From Paraspadella gotoi (Eukaryota > Chaetognatha), in contig CM119266.1 in assembly GCA_051294375.1 (NCBI GenBank), forward strand, positions 18,772,087-18,836,086: DNA of 64,000 nucleotides, read 5' to 3'. A program made the translations under genes and the position numbers. The stretch's first letter is position 1; the number at the start of each line of letters is the position of its first letter. This document shows positions 45,148-58,024 of this stretch, piece by piece. The notes beneath the pieces were generated by a model that searched no databases, had not been told where the DNA came from, and saw nothing but the letters and a program-made list of their open reading frames with translations.

Positions 45148-47084
45148 TCAGGCGGGGGGCAATTTCTTGTGCAAAGCCTCGATCTCTTCATCCGTCGTTT
45201 TGTCCTGCTTCTGCACCAACTCTTCGCTACCAGCAGTACAACCCCAATTGTCCGGCTGGGAAAGGGAAGCGCAATAGGGTCTTCCAGACGCTGGACGGAT
45301 CTTTTCCCAATACATCTTCCTGGCGCGGGCGCGAACCCATGGTTTGGTATGCAGCCTGAGACCGTCGCCCCACTCGCCATGCTTGGAGGAAGCCTCGCAG
45401 GAGCGCTTTCTTTCTTCCTTCAACTCCTCGCTGATGGCCCGGATGTGGTAAGGCTCGAACCCGCAGCAGCCTCCGATGTACCCGACCCCAAGGTCGAAGG
45501 CCTCTCGCGCGTAGCGATGCATGTCCCATCTCGTGCAAATGCGAGGCTCCAGGGCAAAGGGAAACTCTGGCAAATCTATGAATCCTTGCTTTCCGGCGTC
45601 GGGAGTGAGAAAGGCTAAAGGCTGAGCCATGTAGTGGGCCTTCAGCCCGGCCGCCTCTACGCCGCTCTTCATCAACTTTACCGCATCCAAAGTGACGAAG
45701 GGATCGAAGTGGCAATTAATGCCGACGATATCCGCGCCCGCCTTGACGAGTCGTACCCCGCAATCGGCCGTCGACACCCCGTGGAGATCGCCCTCCGGAC
45801 CGATGCACATGCTACAGGCTACGGGAAGGTTGGTTTCCTTGCAGACCTGGACGGCCCATTCCGCCTCCTCAACATGCTCGAAGTATTCGCAAAGGAGAAA
45901 GTCGACGCCCTTTTCCACGAAAACTTCCACTTGAATACGAAACTCTGCCTGCACCGCTTCCTTACCCTTCCCGCTCAGGTAAGTTGGAGTTTGGCAGAGT
46001 CCGCCCAAGACCATTGCGTCTCCCTCGTTGGCGACCTTAAATATAACAGAATGGGTTAATGTATGTATATTGTACAATATACATTGTATAAAATATATAT
46101 ATATATATTTCTTTATCAATATGATAAAGATTATTCATTTTTCATTAGGACAGGTTCTGAGAATATCAAGTCTAATCCGGTTTATGTACTATTAATCTCT
46201 GTATAAAGTATTTGAACTGGCGACGTATTTCTTCTGATCAGACTGCTATTTTGTTTTGACCTAAAGTAGGATGCTAAAGTGGAGCTCTCGGAAACAAAAA
46301 ACTTGAGATCTCTAAAAATGACTTACGATTTTTCTTTGAAATATTAATAAAAATTTTAATTAAAAAAAAAGATTCGTCAATTAGTACTTCCGGAACGGAT
46401 TATTTCTTTAAAATATAGAAACAAATATGTCCTCGAAATGCAGTTCTACTTATTAGGCCTTAAACCACCTAAGCCTGTCCAAAGTCAGTGGCAAGATAGC
46501 TTATTTATTAAAAGAATAAATAATTTTTGTATTGGTTGTAACAAATTTTGTATACAAACGCAGCAAAAATATTGTAACTTCGCTTTAACTTTTCATCTGT
46601 CCACCCTTTTGGAGGTCTTAATGAATGCGGAAATCCAAATTTAAGTGTTCGCAGTAAAAAAAAAAAAAAACTACACAACTTGCCTCTCTTGCGAGATCAC
46701 ACGCGGCTGCATTGATTCCTTTGCAAGTCAGGCCACCCTCTTTAATATGACCACGGTTCTTCAATTTGTCGTCGCTGGCGTAGAAAGTAAAAGCCTGCAT
46801 TACGTCAGCACCCGAGCGAAGGAACTCTCGATGGAGTTGACGAACTGCTTCAGGATGTTCAACGCAGACCTCGGGCGTCCATGGGCCGGCCTTGACGTAG
46901 CTGAACCATTTTAAAGAAGAGTTTAGATATTAGAATGCGAGTTATACATGTCAGAGAATATTTTATAAATTAAGTTATTTAATTAATTAACTCACCCTCT
47001 CTTTTCCATAGCAAAGACGAAGCCACCATCTCCAATAACGATCTCTCCCGCATTCAGCCTTTCCAAAATATTTCGCTTGGCCAT
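45148..47084 (-). CDS. BHMT: Betaine-homocysteine S-methyltransferase, 3 exons, 397 aa
   Basis: Exons (minus): 47084-46996, 46900-46684, 46035-45148. Phases close and give 397 aa, against about 406 in human. It transfers a methyl group from betaine to homocysteine in the cytosol, giving methionine and dimethylglycine, which is the substrate of the downstream neighbour DMGDH. It is a Zn-dependent TIM barrel: the three zinc cysteines are seen as C210 (VGINCHFDP) and C292-C293 ([13 protein letters not shown]), with the same spacing as human C217/C299/C300. Other family blocks are [21 protein letters not shown] (across the exon 1/2 join), [34 protein letters not shown] and a C-terminal [13 protein letters not shown]. 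Intron 2 uses a GC donor (GAG then GCAAGT), which is the only choice that keeps frame. The start context is CCATGG. Confidence 0.96.
46440..46555 (-). repeat. Family A repeat fragment in BHMT intron 2 (reverse copy)
   Basis: TAGGCCTTAAACCACCTAAG, CTGTCCAAAGTCAG and TTGTATTGGTTGTAAC are the reverse complement of the left part of the family A copy at 4.64 kb. It lies inside BHMT intron 2 (46036-46683). Confidence 0.65.
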
Positions 47085-49081
47085 GGTATAGCGTGTTTAG
47101 ACGAAATAAGAGAAATTTATCGATTTTTAATAAATGGAATAATGTTGGCGTTTATTTTTCGGGAAGTAAAAAAATAGAAGATGACGCACGGTAAAACCGC
47201 TCCGTACAATCGTACACAAGTTTGATCTAGATGAATTTCGAGATTGAAGCTTTAAAGGGTTTCTCGATCCGTCGGTAGGACCAGGGGTTTCTAATTGGGA
47301 TCCACGAATCTGTCCAAAGGCTGGGTCAGAAAACAGTTTTGAAAATCTTCATAAATAAAATGTATACATTTTTATATAATTTAATATCTTTTTCAAGCAC
47401 AGCTCGTAAAAAAAAAATTGACTGCAGAAAGTATAATTATTTTTTTTATATTTTGACAATAATGAAGTTTGCAAACTTGTGCAAATTGTGTCGCAAAATA
47501 TAATTTAGTCTTTTTTGTATAATTTTTATAGAAATGGGGCTTTTTCGAAAAAAAGCGCTAAAAAGTTAACCCCTCTTGGACCGAATCTTAAGACTAGAGA
47601 GAATTTCGAAGGCTCTCTTAAAAGTGAATGCATTACGCAAAAAAATGGTAACTCGGCTAAAATTTAATCCTAGTTGGACTCGAACCTTAAGTTGTTCACT
47701 ATTTGTAAATTCTTCAGAAAGGCAATTTAACGGAAACAATTCAATCCAGATATCGTGGGAACCTTCTAAACTCTTTGGTGTGCTTTAACAATAGTATTTA
47801 GGTTTGTATATATCCTACTTTTTGTTTAAAAAAAATGTAAAGGATCTAGTTTAATAAACCTTTTCTGCTGCTCTCCGACCTCCGACTTTTCACCGAAACC
47901 CTTTACTCGTCGAGTTGAATCCGGTTCCAACCAGAATCTCCCGATCAAAACTCGACAAAACTGAAGAAGGCTTTCGCCTCAACAACAACACTTAACCTCT
48001 AAGTCTAACTACGCAAGTCTCCTAGCTAATAATAGCTATATTGGACTATTTATAATAGAATTTATTAAGTTTGATTTGTACACTTTCTCAGTATTTACTT
48101 ATATACTACGCCATAAAGAATTTGGTAAAAAAAAATTATGATTATATAATGATTCATAAAATTAGATAAAATTAGCTTATAAGTCTTATTATTTCAATTG
48201 ATTATTGTAGAATTACTTTAAAAGTGTAATAATTACAATTGTTTAATTTTTTTAAAATCTTTACTCGTTTTCCTTCGTCAGATTTTTGCTACCCTCTGTT
48301 TCCAAATTGACTTCATATATTTTTTTCTGATCATTTGTTTTAAATGTTTTGAGCAAAAACCGTAAGGTAGAGCTGGGATATCTTTCTCAGTATCGCTTAC
48401 ACCCAGAAATCACTAAAAGAACAACTGGCATATTCATATGCGAGTTTGAAGAGACAAAATAATTTTTTGTTAATCTTCGTCGAATAAACATTTAGAATTT
48501 ATTTAGATGTGAAATAATAAAATTTTAATTTTGTAAAAGTAGTAAGAAGTACTTTCTTAATAAGAATGTAGTTGTTTTTACTTATACTTTTTAATGTTTT
48601 TTTTATTTTTTCGTATTGGTATACCTGGCCCATACGCTTATTTAAATTGAAAAATTACTTGTTTCACTATGTTTTATATTTTAAAATATTTATTCAAAAT
48701 ATTTAATAAAAATAATTTTATTTATATTTTTATATTAATATTACTTATTTATCAAATAGTTATCTTTTTCTGCTTGAACTAGTTTTAAATTCTATTTTTC
48801 AACCATTAAACACTAAAGACTTTATTTTTCTTATATTTTTTGTCTTTTTTTCTTTCTTCCCAAATTACTCTCAGTTTATGAAATCTGCAATTTGTTGCTT
48901 TTGTTTTATTTAAGCAGGCACCATACTTCCTCATACTTCCTCATTGTCACATATATCCTCTTTTCACTCGCATCGGTTATTCGATATGAAACCGACTTCT
49001 GAAAAGATGATAAATTTTTTGAAAAACAAAAATCAACTTTTTTCACGAAAACGAGATGTCTCTTGAAGAAGGATTGGGTTG

Positions 49082-49082
<1 letters not shown>
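47085..49082. other. No gene recognised; 5' flank of BHMT
   Basis: A+T-rich sequence upstream of BHMT. I cannot place a promoter element with confidence. A hammerhead-like remnant (CTGAAGAAGGC...GCC) occurs at 47961 without the GAAA box. Confidence 0.4.

Positions 49083-49134
<52 letters not shown>
49083..49134. repeat. (CT)n microsatellite
   Basis: About 25 CT units. Confidence 0.95.
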
Positions 49135-49140
<6 letters not shown>

Positions 49141-49261
49141 CAAAGCTGTGCGTGCATTTTTTCGACCGCGATTGGACGGCACCCCTTAAGTCACGAGACC
49201 CAAATTTAAAATTTTTCACCAATAAGAATTTTATTTAAAAGAATGAAGGAAAGAAAAGAAG

Positions 49262-50395
49262 AAGTTCATTCCTCCTTTTCTTTTTTCTTTCTTTCATTCC
49301 CCATTTTTTCTCTTCTCTCATTCTTCCTTTTCTTTTTTCTTTTCTTTCATTTCCCTTTTTTTTCTTTTATTTCATTCCTCCTTTTCTTTTTACTCTTCTT
49401 TCATTCCTCCTTTTTTCTCTTCTTTCATTCCTCCTTTACCTTTTCCTCTTCTTTCATTCTTCCTTTTCCTCTTCTTTCATTCCTCTTTTTTTTTCTTTTC
49501 TTTCATTCCCCTTTTTTTTCTTTTATTTCATTCCTCCTTTTCTTTTTTCTCTTCTTTCATTCCTCCTTTTATTTTTTATCGTCTTTCATTCCTCCTTTGC
49601 TTTTTCCTCTTCTTTCATTCCTCCTTTTTCTCTTCTTTCTTTTCTCATTTTCCTTTTCCTCTTCTTTCATTCCTCCTTTTTCTTTTCTTTCTTTTCTCAT
49701 TTTCTTTTTCCTCTTCTTTCATTCCTCCTTTTTCTCTTCTTTCTTTTCTCATTTTTTTTCTCTTCTTTCATTCCTCCTTTTTTTTCATTCCTCCTTTTCC
49801 TTTTCTTATTTTTTCATTTCTCCTTTTCTTTATTCTCTTCATTCATTCCTCCTTTTCCCTTTCCTCTTCTTTCATTCCTCCTTTTATTTTTTCTCTTCTT
49901 TTATTCCTCCTTTTTTTCATTCCTCCTTTTCCTTTTCCTCTTTTTTTATTCCTCCTTTTCTTTTTTCTCTTCTTTTATTCCTCCTTTTCCCTTTCCTCTT
50001 CTTTCATTCCTCCTTTTCTCTTCTTTCATTCCTCCTTTTTTTTCTTCTCTTCTTTCATTCCTCTTTTTTTTTCTTTTTTCATTCCTCCTTTTCCTTTTCC
50101 TATTTTTTCATTCCTCCTTTTCTTTTTTTTCTTCATTCATTCCTCCTTTTTCCTTTCCTCTTCTTTCATTCCTCCTTTTATTTTTTCTCTTCTTTCATTC
50201 CTATTTTTTTCTTTTTTCATTCCTCCTTTTCTTTTTCCTCTTCTTTCATTCCTCCTTTTCCTCTTCTCTCATTCCTCCTTTTCCTTTTCTTTCATTTATC
50301 CTTTTCTTTTTCCTCTTCTCTCATTCCTCCTTTTCCTTTTCTTTCATTTATCCTTTTCTTTTTCCTCTTCTCTCATTCCTCCTTTTCTTTTTATG
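49262..50395. repeat. Pyrimidine minisatellite, TTTCATTCCTCCTTTT-type units
   Basis: Over 1.1 kb of variant units of TCTTCTTTCATTCCTCCTTT(T)n on the plus strand, with almost no purines except in CAT. It creates a 516-codon Phe/Ser/Leu-rich open frame that is not a gene. Confidence 0.95.
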
Positions 50396-50554
50396 CTCTT
50401 TGCCTCCTCCACCTAATCCTCCACTTCCTCTTCTCGATATTTCTGCCATCAGGGTGTCAACGCCATCTTCTCTTTTCGCAAGAGTCGGGATCAAAGTTCA
50501 CGTCTGCTTCCTTCCAAATTACATCCACAGTTTTTTCGGTTATCCGTCAGCTAG

Positions 50555-50680
<126 letters not shown>

Positions 50681-51595
50681 CTCTTTCACTGTTTTGCTCC
50701 TTTATAATGCTAAGTTTTTTTACCCAGATATCCAACGGAAACGGGGAAATAGCGTTAGTCCCGACAGGAAGAGATGGCAGAATAACATCTTGATTTTTAA
50801 AAGAAAAAAAAAACTCAAATGGAAAATCTGTAATTCCACGTTGTCTTGATTACACTTCCAGGTTAAGTACCGGGTTAGAATTGAACCTGACACCGCGTTG
50901 TCATGGTCCGGTGATTTTACTCAACGAGGGATTGGTATTGATATGTGCAGTGAGACTGGACAATGCCTTCTACAAAGTACCCAACCCAAAATCTAACCCT
51001 AAATAAAAGTTTTGATTCCGAACTCTGTAAGTGCCTCAACCATAACTAAAAGCAATTCTTCCCTAACCCGAACCCTATTTCGATTTTTGGCGGAAATCGC
51101 CATAAAGAAAATGTTTGTTTGAACTTATTTTTCTTCCGCTGAAAGTGGTAAAAAAAAAGATTTATGTCAAATTAAATATGAAATCTTTATTTTATCCTCC
51201 TTCCTAAAATAGTCATATTGATTATTTATTTCTTCCTTATCCCTTTTCTTTAACCCTCTTCTCATTTTCTTTCTCTACCCTCTCTTTCTCGATTCCTGAC
51301 ATCGGCGAGGGTCTTTAACTTCTGGCTCGGTTTTTATGTCCATTTCCTGCGCCGCTGCGCCAGCCAACGTTTTGCCCATAAAACGTGTCAGCTGTCGAGC
51401 GACGGGGAAAGCTCGTGGGCGTTTGGGTGCGTGAGTGCGAACTGCGTTAAAGCGAAGCAAGTTGTTTGCTTGAAACTTATCTGAAGCGGCTGGTTTAGAA
51501 AGAGGTTTAAAAATCTGTGGCTCTTATTCTGAAATTATTATTATTTAAAAATTATAGAGAAATTATTATTTTTGAGAAATTATTATTATTGAGAA

Positions 51596-51644
<49 letters not shown>
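51596..51644. repeat. (ATT)n microsatellite
   Basis: About 16 uninterrupted ATT units, preceded by three AGAAATTATT variants. Confidence 0.95.
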
Positions 51645-52306
51645 GACTATCATATGGAGGAGGGCGGGCTAAAATTTAAAACTTTTTATGATATGAAAGT
51701 TTTTGCTAAATTGATTACTATAATTACTTTTTAGGTTAATTTATTTTGTTGACACAGCATTTTAATATTTAATAATAAATCAAAAAATCTCAATTTTTTA
51801 AAATTTTTGTTATTTTAAAATGGATTTTATTAAATTTAAAAAAATGAGATAGCAGTTAAAGAGTTTATAATATTTTTTTTTATCTGAATTGAGCTGCTGC
51901 TGCTGCGAGACTCTCCCGTGACTGCTGCTTGACTCTGCAGCTGATCGTCTCTCCTGCCACTATTGGATATTGAGTATTTAATAAAATTACTTTTTTTAAA
52001 TTTATATTTTGGTATTTGGCTTAAATTAATATCAAGTCGATTAAGCAGTGCTCATTGCTCAAACAATGTTCTCATCTGAAGCTGAAATAAACTAGTAATA
52101 CCCAAAATAACTTTTTAAAACTATGATGATAATATGTTACAAATTTAATGGTTATTATTATTATGGAACAATTTTTCAGTTTAAAAAATTTGAAAAAGAT
52201 ATATCTAAATTTTTATTTTATGTATATATTACAATAAAAAAATAACCTTTGAAAAAAAAATATACTTATTTTATTTATAAATGAATGTGTTAGAGGAGGA
52301 TTATTA

Positions 52307-52393
<87 letters not shown>
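52307..52393. repeat. (ATT)n microsatellite, long
   Basis: About 29 TTA units without interruption. Confidence 0.97.
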
Positions 52394-52398
<5 letters not shown>

Positions 52399-53370
52399 TT
52401 ATTGGCAGGATGCTTTTCATGATTGACTAAAACTATGCTCTACTGTTTATCTACTAAAATTATTGCCTAGATCTTGTTAAATTTAAGTTGAGTGAGCAAG
52501 CGTGCGAGAGAGAGATATCTATATATATAGAGAGAGAGAAAAAGAGAGATGAAAAGTGGTTGACGCATGTGCGTCAGTATTCGTCTTGAGATCAGCGAAG
52601 AAAATGAAAGGAAAAAATCCCTGTCGGCCGAATGAAAAAACGGCGCCGATTGCGTCGTCGTCGTCGTCGTCGTCGTCAGTCATCTTTTCGCTGGCATCGT
52701 GATGAGTTCTTACGGATCTTGATGAGTCTCTCACTCTCTCTCGCTCTCTCTCTTTATTTGTCTCTCTATCTGTCTCCCACTCTCTCTCTTTAAATTCTCC
52801 TGACGCTGAGGAGGAAAGGGAATAGAGACTTCGCAAATCCCGAAATCGCATCGGGCGTCGGGAGAACGGCGTCTATACTCTTTAGTCTTTAAGTTTATGG
52901 GGTCTTGGGGCGAATGCGTTGACGAGAAGGTGTGAAGTCCATGGAGGAACAAAGAGACAATGTTGGAAAGGCCAATAGACACTTTTGTCTATTTTTATGG
53001 TTAGTATGTGTCATGTATTAAAACGGCTGAATGTTTCAGGTAATTAATCAAATATTTTTTTACAAATTGTTTTTATTTTATGTTCAACTATCACTTAATC
53101 CTATACTAGACATTTAAAATAATTTGGCCTCAGACTAGAGTTGACTGAAATTTACCGAGAAAATTCTTGTCCTTAACTTCTTTCATTTTCAGTCTTTTTG
53201 TTCTTTTTTATAATTAACTAATTGATGAAATATTACGAAATAACCAGACGCACAATGTCGATTGATAAAATAATAACTAATTTCACGATGATTTTCATGG
53301 ACGAATTTTTTTCACCGATTTTCTTTCAACCTCTTTCTTCGACCTCCTTCTTTTCAATTTTCTCCTTTTC
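52394..53370. other. No gene recognised
   Basis: Contains (TCG)n at 52653-52676 and CT/GA-rich pieces at 52510-52550 and 52733-52790. No coding signal. Confidence 0.45.
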
Positions 53371-53374
53371 AAAC

Positions 53375-53706
53375 ATTCCTTTTTTCAACCTCTTTCTTTC
53401 AACCTCTTTCTTTCAACCTCCTTCTTCAACCTCTTTCTTTCGACCTCCTTCTTTCAATTTTCTTCTTTCAACATTCCTTTTTCAACCTCTTTCTTTCAAC
53501 CTCTTTCTTTCAACCTCTTTCTTTCGACCTCCTTCTTTCAATTTTCTTCTTTCAACATTCCTTTTTCAACCTCTTTCTTTCAACCTCTTTCTTTCAATCT
53601 CCTTCTTTCAACCTCTTTCTTTCGACCTCTGTCTTTCAACCTTTTTCAACCCCTTTCTTTCAACCTCCTTCTTTCAACCTCCTTCTTTCAACCTCTTTCT
53701 TTCAAC
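53375..53706. repeat. 14-bp minisatellite (CAACCTCTTTCTTT) with higher-order unit
   Basis: 14-bp units are organised in a larger block (CGACCTCCTTCTTTCAATTT, then CTTCTTTCAACATTCC) that itself repeats at about 53440 and 53530. The open frame reading through it (53222-54016) is an artefact. Confidence 0.85.
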
Positions 53707-54124
53707 CCGCGACCCCGTTTCGAATCTCTTTTCCGTTCGCAAGTTCGAGCCGGAAATTCATTACTCGGCGTCTCAGCTGTTTTGTGGCTCGCAAAAGCCC
53801 GTCGGTTCAGTGGGCGCTGCAATCACAACCGCCGACAGGGACGCCACCAGCCGCTGCCGCCGCCGCCGCCACCGCAGCCCCCACCGCCACGTCAACGCCA
53901 ACGAAGCAGACGAATTAAAGCGAAATCGCATTCGGTGTACTGAGAAATTGCACCTGCAATTCATGAATCGTCATCATAAGAATATTGCGAGGACTCGGAA
54001 ACTTTTCTATACGTAGGTTGAAAGGTAGGTTAAAGTATCTGATGCTTCGCTTCGGCTATAGAGGCGACGTTTGGCAAGATTTCAAAGGCACGCCGCCAAG
54101 AGTTGTTTAGCACAAAGAGAAAAT

Positions 54125-54278
54125 GAGAACGCCACAAAGCGAAAAGGAGAACGCCACAAAGCGAAAAGGAGAACGCCAGAAAGAGAAAATGAGAACGCCA
54201 CAAAGAGAAAATGAGAACGCCACAAAGCGAAAGGGAGAACGCCACAAAGAGAAAATGAGAACGCCACAAAGACAAAAT
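54125..54278. repeat. 22-bp minisatellite, 7 copies (GAGAACGCCACAAAGAGAAAAT)
   Basis: Seven head-to-tail units of exactly 22 bp from 54125 to 54278, differing only at a few positions (AGAG/AGCG; AAAT/AAAG; one GCCAGA). Confidence 0.95.
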
Positions 54279-55334
54279 ACAGAAAGATGATCAGAAATGT
54301 CGGCTTTAATTATGCAGTTGTACCAACCTCATTTCTTGTGAAATAAAAATGAAAAAATAAATATTTTTTTGATTTTTACTATTGTAGAATATATATTTTA
54401 GTTAGTGCAAGAATTTCTCAATTTTTTCAATTTTTCCAATTTTCCAATTTTTTTCAAAAATTCTTTGTAACTGTAGAAGTCCTGAAGAAAGTGATCGTAA
54501 AAGACATTTTTTCAGCCATGTAAAATCGTCAAGCAAAGCAAGTCCTACAATTTAACTGAACTAAACTAATCTTGAGAGAGAGTTTACAATTTTTTAAATC
54601 AATAATTGTAGTCCGGTCCGCTGGTTCGCATTATTCCCTTTTCTAAAACTGTCCCACGAACAAGAGAGTCAGAATATTGTTTTCTCTTTGGGTTTTATAC
54701 CAGGAAAAGCAAAACTTACGATCTTCGTAACGAGGAAGCCACGTCCAAAACGTGATGGCTTAAAATTGGTATCGTTTCCTCCCAGTTTTCTTGTTTTTTG
54801 TTGTTGAGCCTAAAGAAGTCATAATTATCCGCACTTGTCCTTATTGTTAAATTGAAAATGACGTTATACTGCTGAGATTTAAACTAAGTATATAGACTCG
54901 AGTGTAGTTGTAAATTTTAAGCTTTAAATAGCGAGAATCTGTTTAGAAAATTTGAATTCGATTAATTCGCGGACCTATTTTCAACCCAAATTACACTTTT
55001 TTAATTAATATCTCTTTTAATTCATCTTTAAAAACCCTAATTTTTAGGTCTAGATTTTTATAAAATGAAAAAAGAGACTTGGGGGGGGGGAATTCAGAAA
55101 AATTCAGAATGACTTATTTTCTCATTTAGTCCTTTCTTAAATTCGAAGTCACAAATTCTTTCTTTTCACAGTTGAGGAGAACCATTTTTGCTTTTAAAGT
55201 TAAAGTACGTAAAAATATAATAAATAATAATAATAATAAATAATTTCAATATTGCCTGTATTTCCCGCACTATCAATAAAACTGACCAGTGACCAAATGT
55301 CATAATCACGTAAACAGAATCGTTTTGCCTCTCG

Positions 55335-55441
<107 letters not shown>

Positions 55442-55559
55442 TCCTCACTGCGGAAAAGGTTAATAGCCATATCCGATCAAATCTACATTTTAGTATGTAC
55501 AGAGTTTTACAAATCTATCATGAGCATGGATAATAGGTAAAGGGTACAAGGTAACACAC

Positions 55560-55680
55560 TTAAACGCGCCGCTAGACATATTTTAAGTTGCGCCACGAGT
55601 ACTCGCGGAGCAACAATAAGTCACTTTTCGGATGGTTAAAGTTAAGTAAAATATATATATTCTCACATCTGGTTAATCAA
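55560..55680 (+). repeat. Dispersed element tail with GAGTACTCGCGG hairpin
   Basis: GCGCCACGAGTACTCGCGGAG, then CAACAATAAGTCACTTTTCGG, recurs as GCGCCGCGAGAACTCGCGGAG at 59500 followed by CTAAGTCACTTTTGGG. Shorter forms are at 11.36, 26.37, 57.46 and 58.05 kb. The conserved palindromic core suggests an element terminus. Confidence 0.5.
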
Positions 55681-56384
55681 ATTACTAACAAAATAATGAG
55701 AGGGGATATGCCAATTATGTGTACACTACATTTGTACAAGCTATCTTAATCTTCCTTTAAAATTTCGAATTTTACAAACAAACTTCTACTTTTCCCGAAT
55801 TATATAGAGTTTTAAAATATTAAATATTTTTGTCCATTCAAAGTTATCTTAAACATGTCCAAAATCTTATTTGTCCTTAACCATTGAAAACGGCTACGAC
55901 TTCGCGGTTAAACCTAAGGGGTTATTGATCGATCTCGTTTTCTCCTCTCCATGGCCTCGGGTTATGATTCCCATAAAATGTAATTTCATAAAATTCCTTC
56001 CGCGAGACGCGAATAAGAGAGAAGAGATGCAGAATTCGTGGTTTTTCCGTTTTCCGTTTTTTTTGGTCGAATTTCGTGTTTTTGCGATTTGTGAAAGAGC
56101 GTCTGGTAAAAAGCCAGAAGGGGAGGGGGTGTGATTGTCAGTATCGGTATCCGTGGTCCACTGGTCCGGAAAAGGCTGTGAAAACGGTGACGGTGTCCGT
56201 GAAGTCGTCGGCGTCCATGTCGGCTTCAATTAATAGCATCGAGTTTTGATTCGAGTGGCGTTCACAGCGAAAAAGAAACAACTAAGCGTGATACGGCACT
56301 CAGTTGTTTGCGGCGATCACCTGGCATCACATATATGAGAAATACGCATACCATACTACCTAATCTTACTACTAAGTACCATTT

Positions 56385-56830
56385 AAAACGAGGTAGTTAT
56401 TATTAGCGATTAAAACCCGACCGTGATTTCTGGGTTCGAATCCTGTGGTTGCCCGTTTCGATGGCAAAACTCGCTAGTGGCAGGAGGCGACCTCGTATGG
56501 TCCTAAGCCCCCAGTGCTGACCGGCGAGATGACCAAGGTCCGAGCATCAGCTGAGTTTCAAGTATGCCACGCCACTTTCTTGTCTTGGGTTTTCGGGCAT
56601 GGCGATCAATGCCTTCAACCTTGGCGCGCCATTTAAAGCCTCTGCCCCACCTAAGTTGCTCTCGCTTGGTCCCGAGGCTCGTTCACTCCAAACCATATGG
56701 CGGAGGTATTTTATGAAATAATAAAAATCCTCTGCTAAGAATAAACCGTGATGCCCAGCTAGCTGGGTAATCTCACTATAATCTCACTTGCTGCGTTGGC
56801 AAAGCATCGTCATGCAGGGGGTGACATGAC
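56385..56830 (+). repeat. SINE-like repeat with tRNA B-box
   Basis: CTGGGTTCGAATCCTGTGG contains GGTTCGAATCC, a perfect polymerase III B-box. It is followed by about 350 bp of GC-richer body and an A/T-rich part with AATAATAAAA. No cloverleaf is complete. The body resembles no gene I know. Confidence 0.5.
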
Positions 56831-57626
56831 ATAACATGACAATTTAGTTTTTTTGTCGCGGTTCTTGACTTTAAATTATTTTTTCTTCTTTTTTTATCTT
56901 TTATTTCGTATCATTTTCTCTTTCTTTTCTTTTCTTTTCTTTTTGTTTTCTTCTTCCCTTCTTTTCTCCACGAAGCTTCAATTTCCTTCAGGATTTCGTT
57001 TCCACTCTTGTGATTCCAATTCCCCTTTTTTCTCTGACGTTTGACGTGAGAATTTGATCTCAAGGAAAAAGCGCGGGAGACTGTGAATGACTGGTCCACT
57101 TTATAATGGATTAGGTTATTGTTGTATATTTTTATAAATAATCCTACGTAGTATGTTTATATACAGTAGCCGCTGTTTAACTGGATAAACTGGGGACACA
57201 GTGAAGTTACTGACTTTTAATTTAAGATTTTAAGAATCCATATTTTTTTTTCCTCCCTCAAAATGGAGGAATTTGCCATCTCCTTGTTCCGAACTTCATG
57301 CGATTAAAAAAAAAAAACCTTATCCATAAAACAGTCACTATTTTTTTTTGAACAAAAATGCATCATTGAGTATTAATTTTTTAAAAATTCTGGTTCTGTT
57401 GGATAATATCCAATGGATATCTTGGTATTTAAATATGAACGGTGATTCCAATGTGTTGCTCCGGGAGTACTCGCTTAAGAGACCCAAGAATTTTTAAATT
57501 AGGGAGTAATAAGCAATTCGTAGTAGGATTTACAAGTGCATTTTTTAATATTATTTTTTTTAATATTTCGTTTCAAATAGACGAATAATTTTTTACTTGA
57601 GGAAATCCATAGTGAAAATGATACAA

Positions 57627-57627
<1 letters not shown>

Positions 57628-57675
<48 letters not shown>

Positions 57676-57677
57676 GA
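57628..57677. repeat. (GA)n microsatellite
   Basis: GA units with AAAG interruptions. Confidence 0.93.
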
Positions 57678-57907
57678 CACGATAAAGCGCCCACATTGCG
57701 ACTCTTCATATTTCATTCTTTCCTCACTTTGCGTTGGATTCATCTTCATGACAATAAGAATGTTAATGCCACATCTACCCTTCCATACTTAGTCATACTT
57801 CGCCCAACCATTCCCACACTTCTGTTATCATAAATTTCCTAATCCTCACATTCGCTCCCGCAACTTAGACCCATAACTTTCCACAAAATAAATAAAAATG
57901 AATAAAA

Positions 57908-57917
57908 AGAATAATAA

Positions 57918-57983
<66 letters not shown>

Positions 57984-58024
57984 AAAAAAAAAAAAATAAA
58001 TAATAATAATAATAATAATAATAA
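57908..58024. repeat. (AAT)n microsatellite
   Basis: AATAAT units in two runs split by an A-rich stretch at 57984-57998. Confidence 0.95.

Noticed and set aside
45169-46059. Plus-strand frames of 141-149 codons across BHMT
   Set aside because: Antisense shadows of the strongly conserved BHMT exon 3.
47950-48000. Another hammerhead ribozyme (CTGAAGA-GGC...GCC)
   Set aside because: The GAAA box is missing (CAAC instead) and no cleavage triplet is placed correctly.
53222-54016. 264-codon open frame
   Set aside because: Most of it is the 14-bp minisatellite; the rest shows no family resemblance.
54125-54278. CRISPR-like regular repeats
   Set aside because: Units are contiguous with no spacers, in a eukaryotic genome: a minisatellite.
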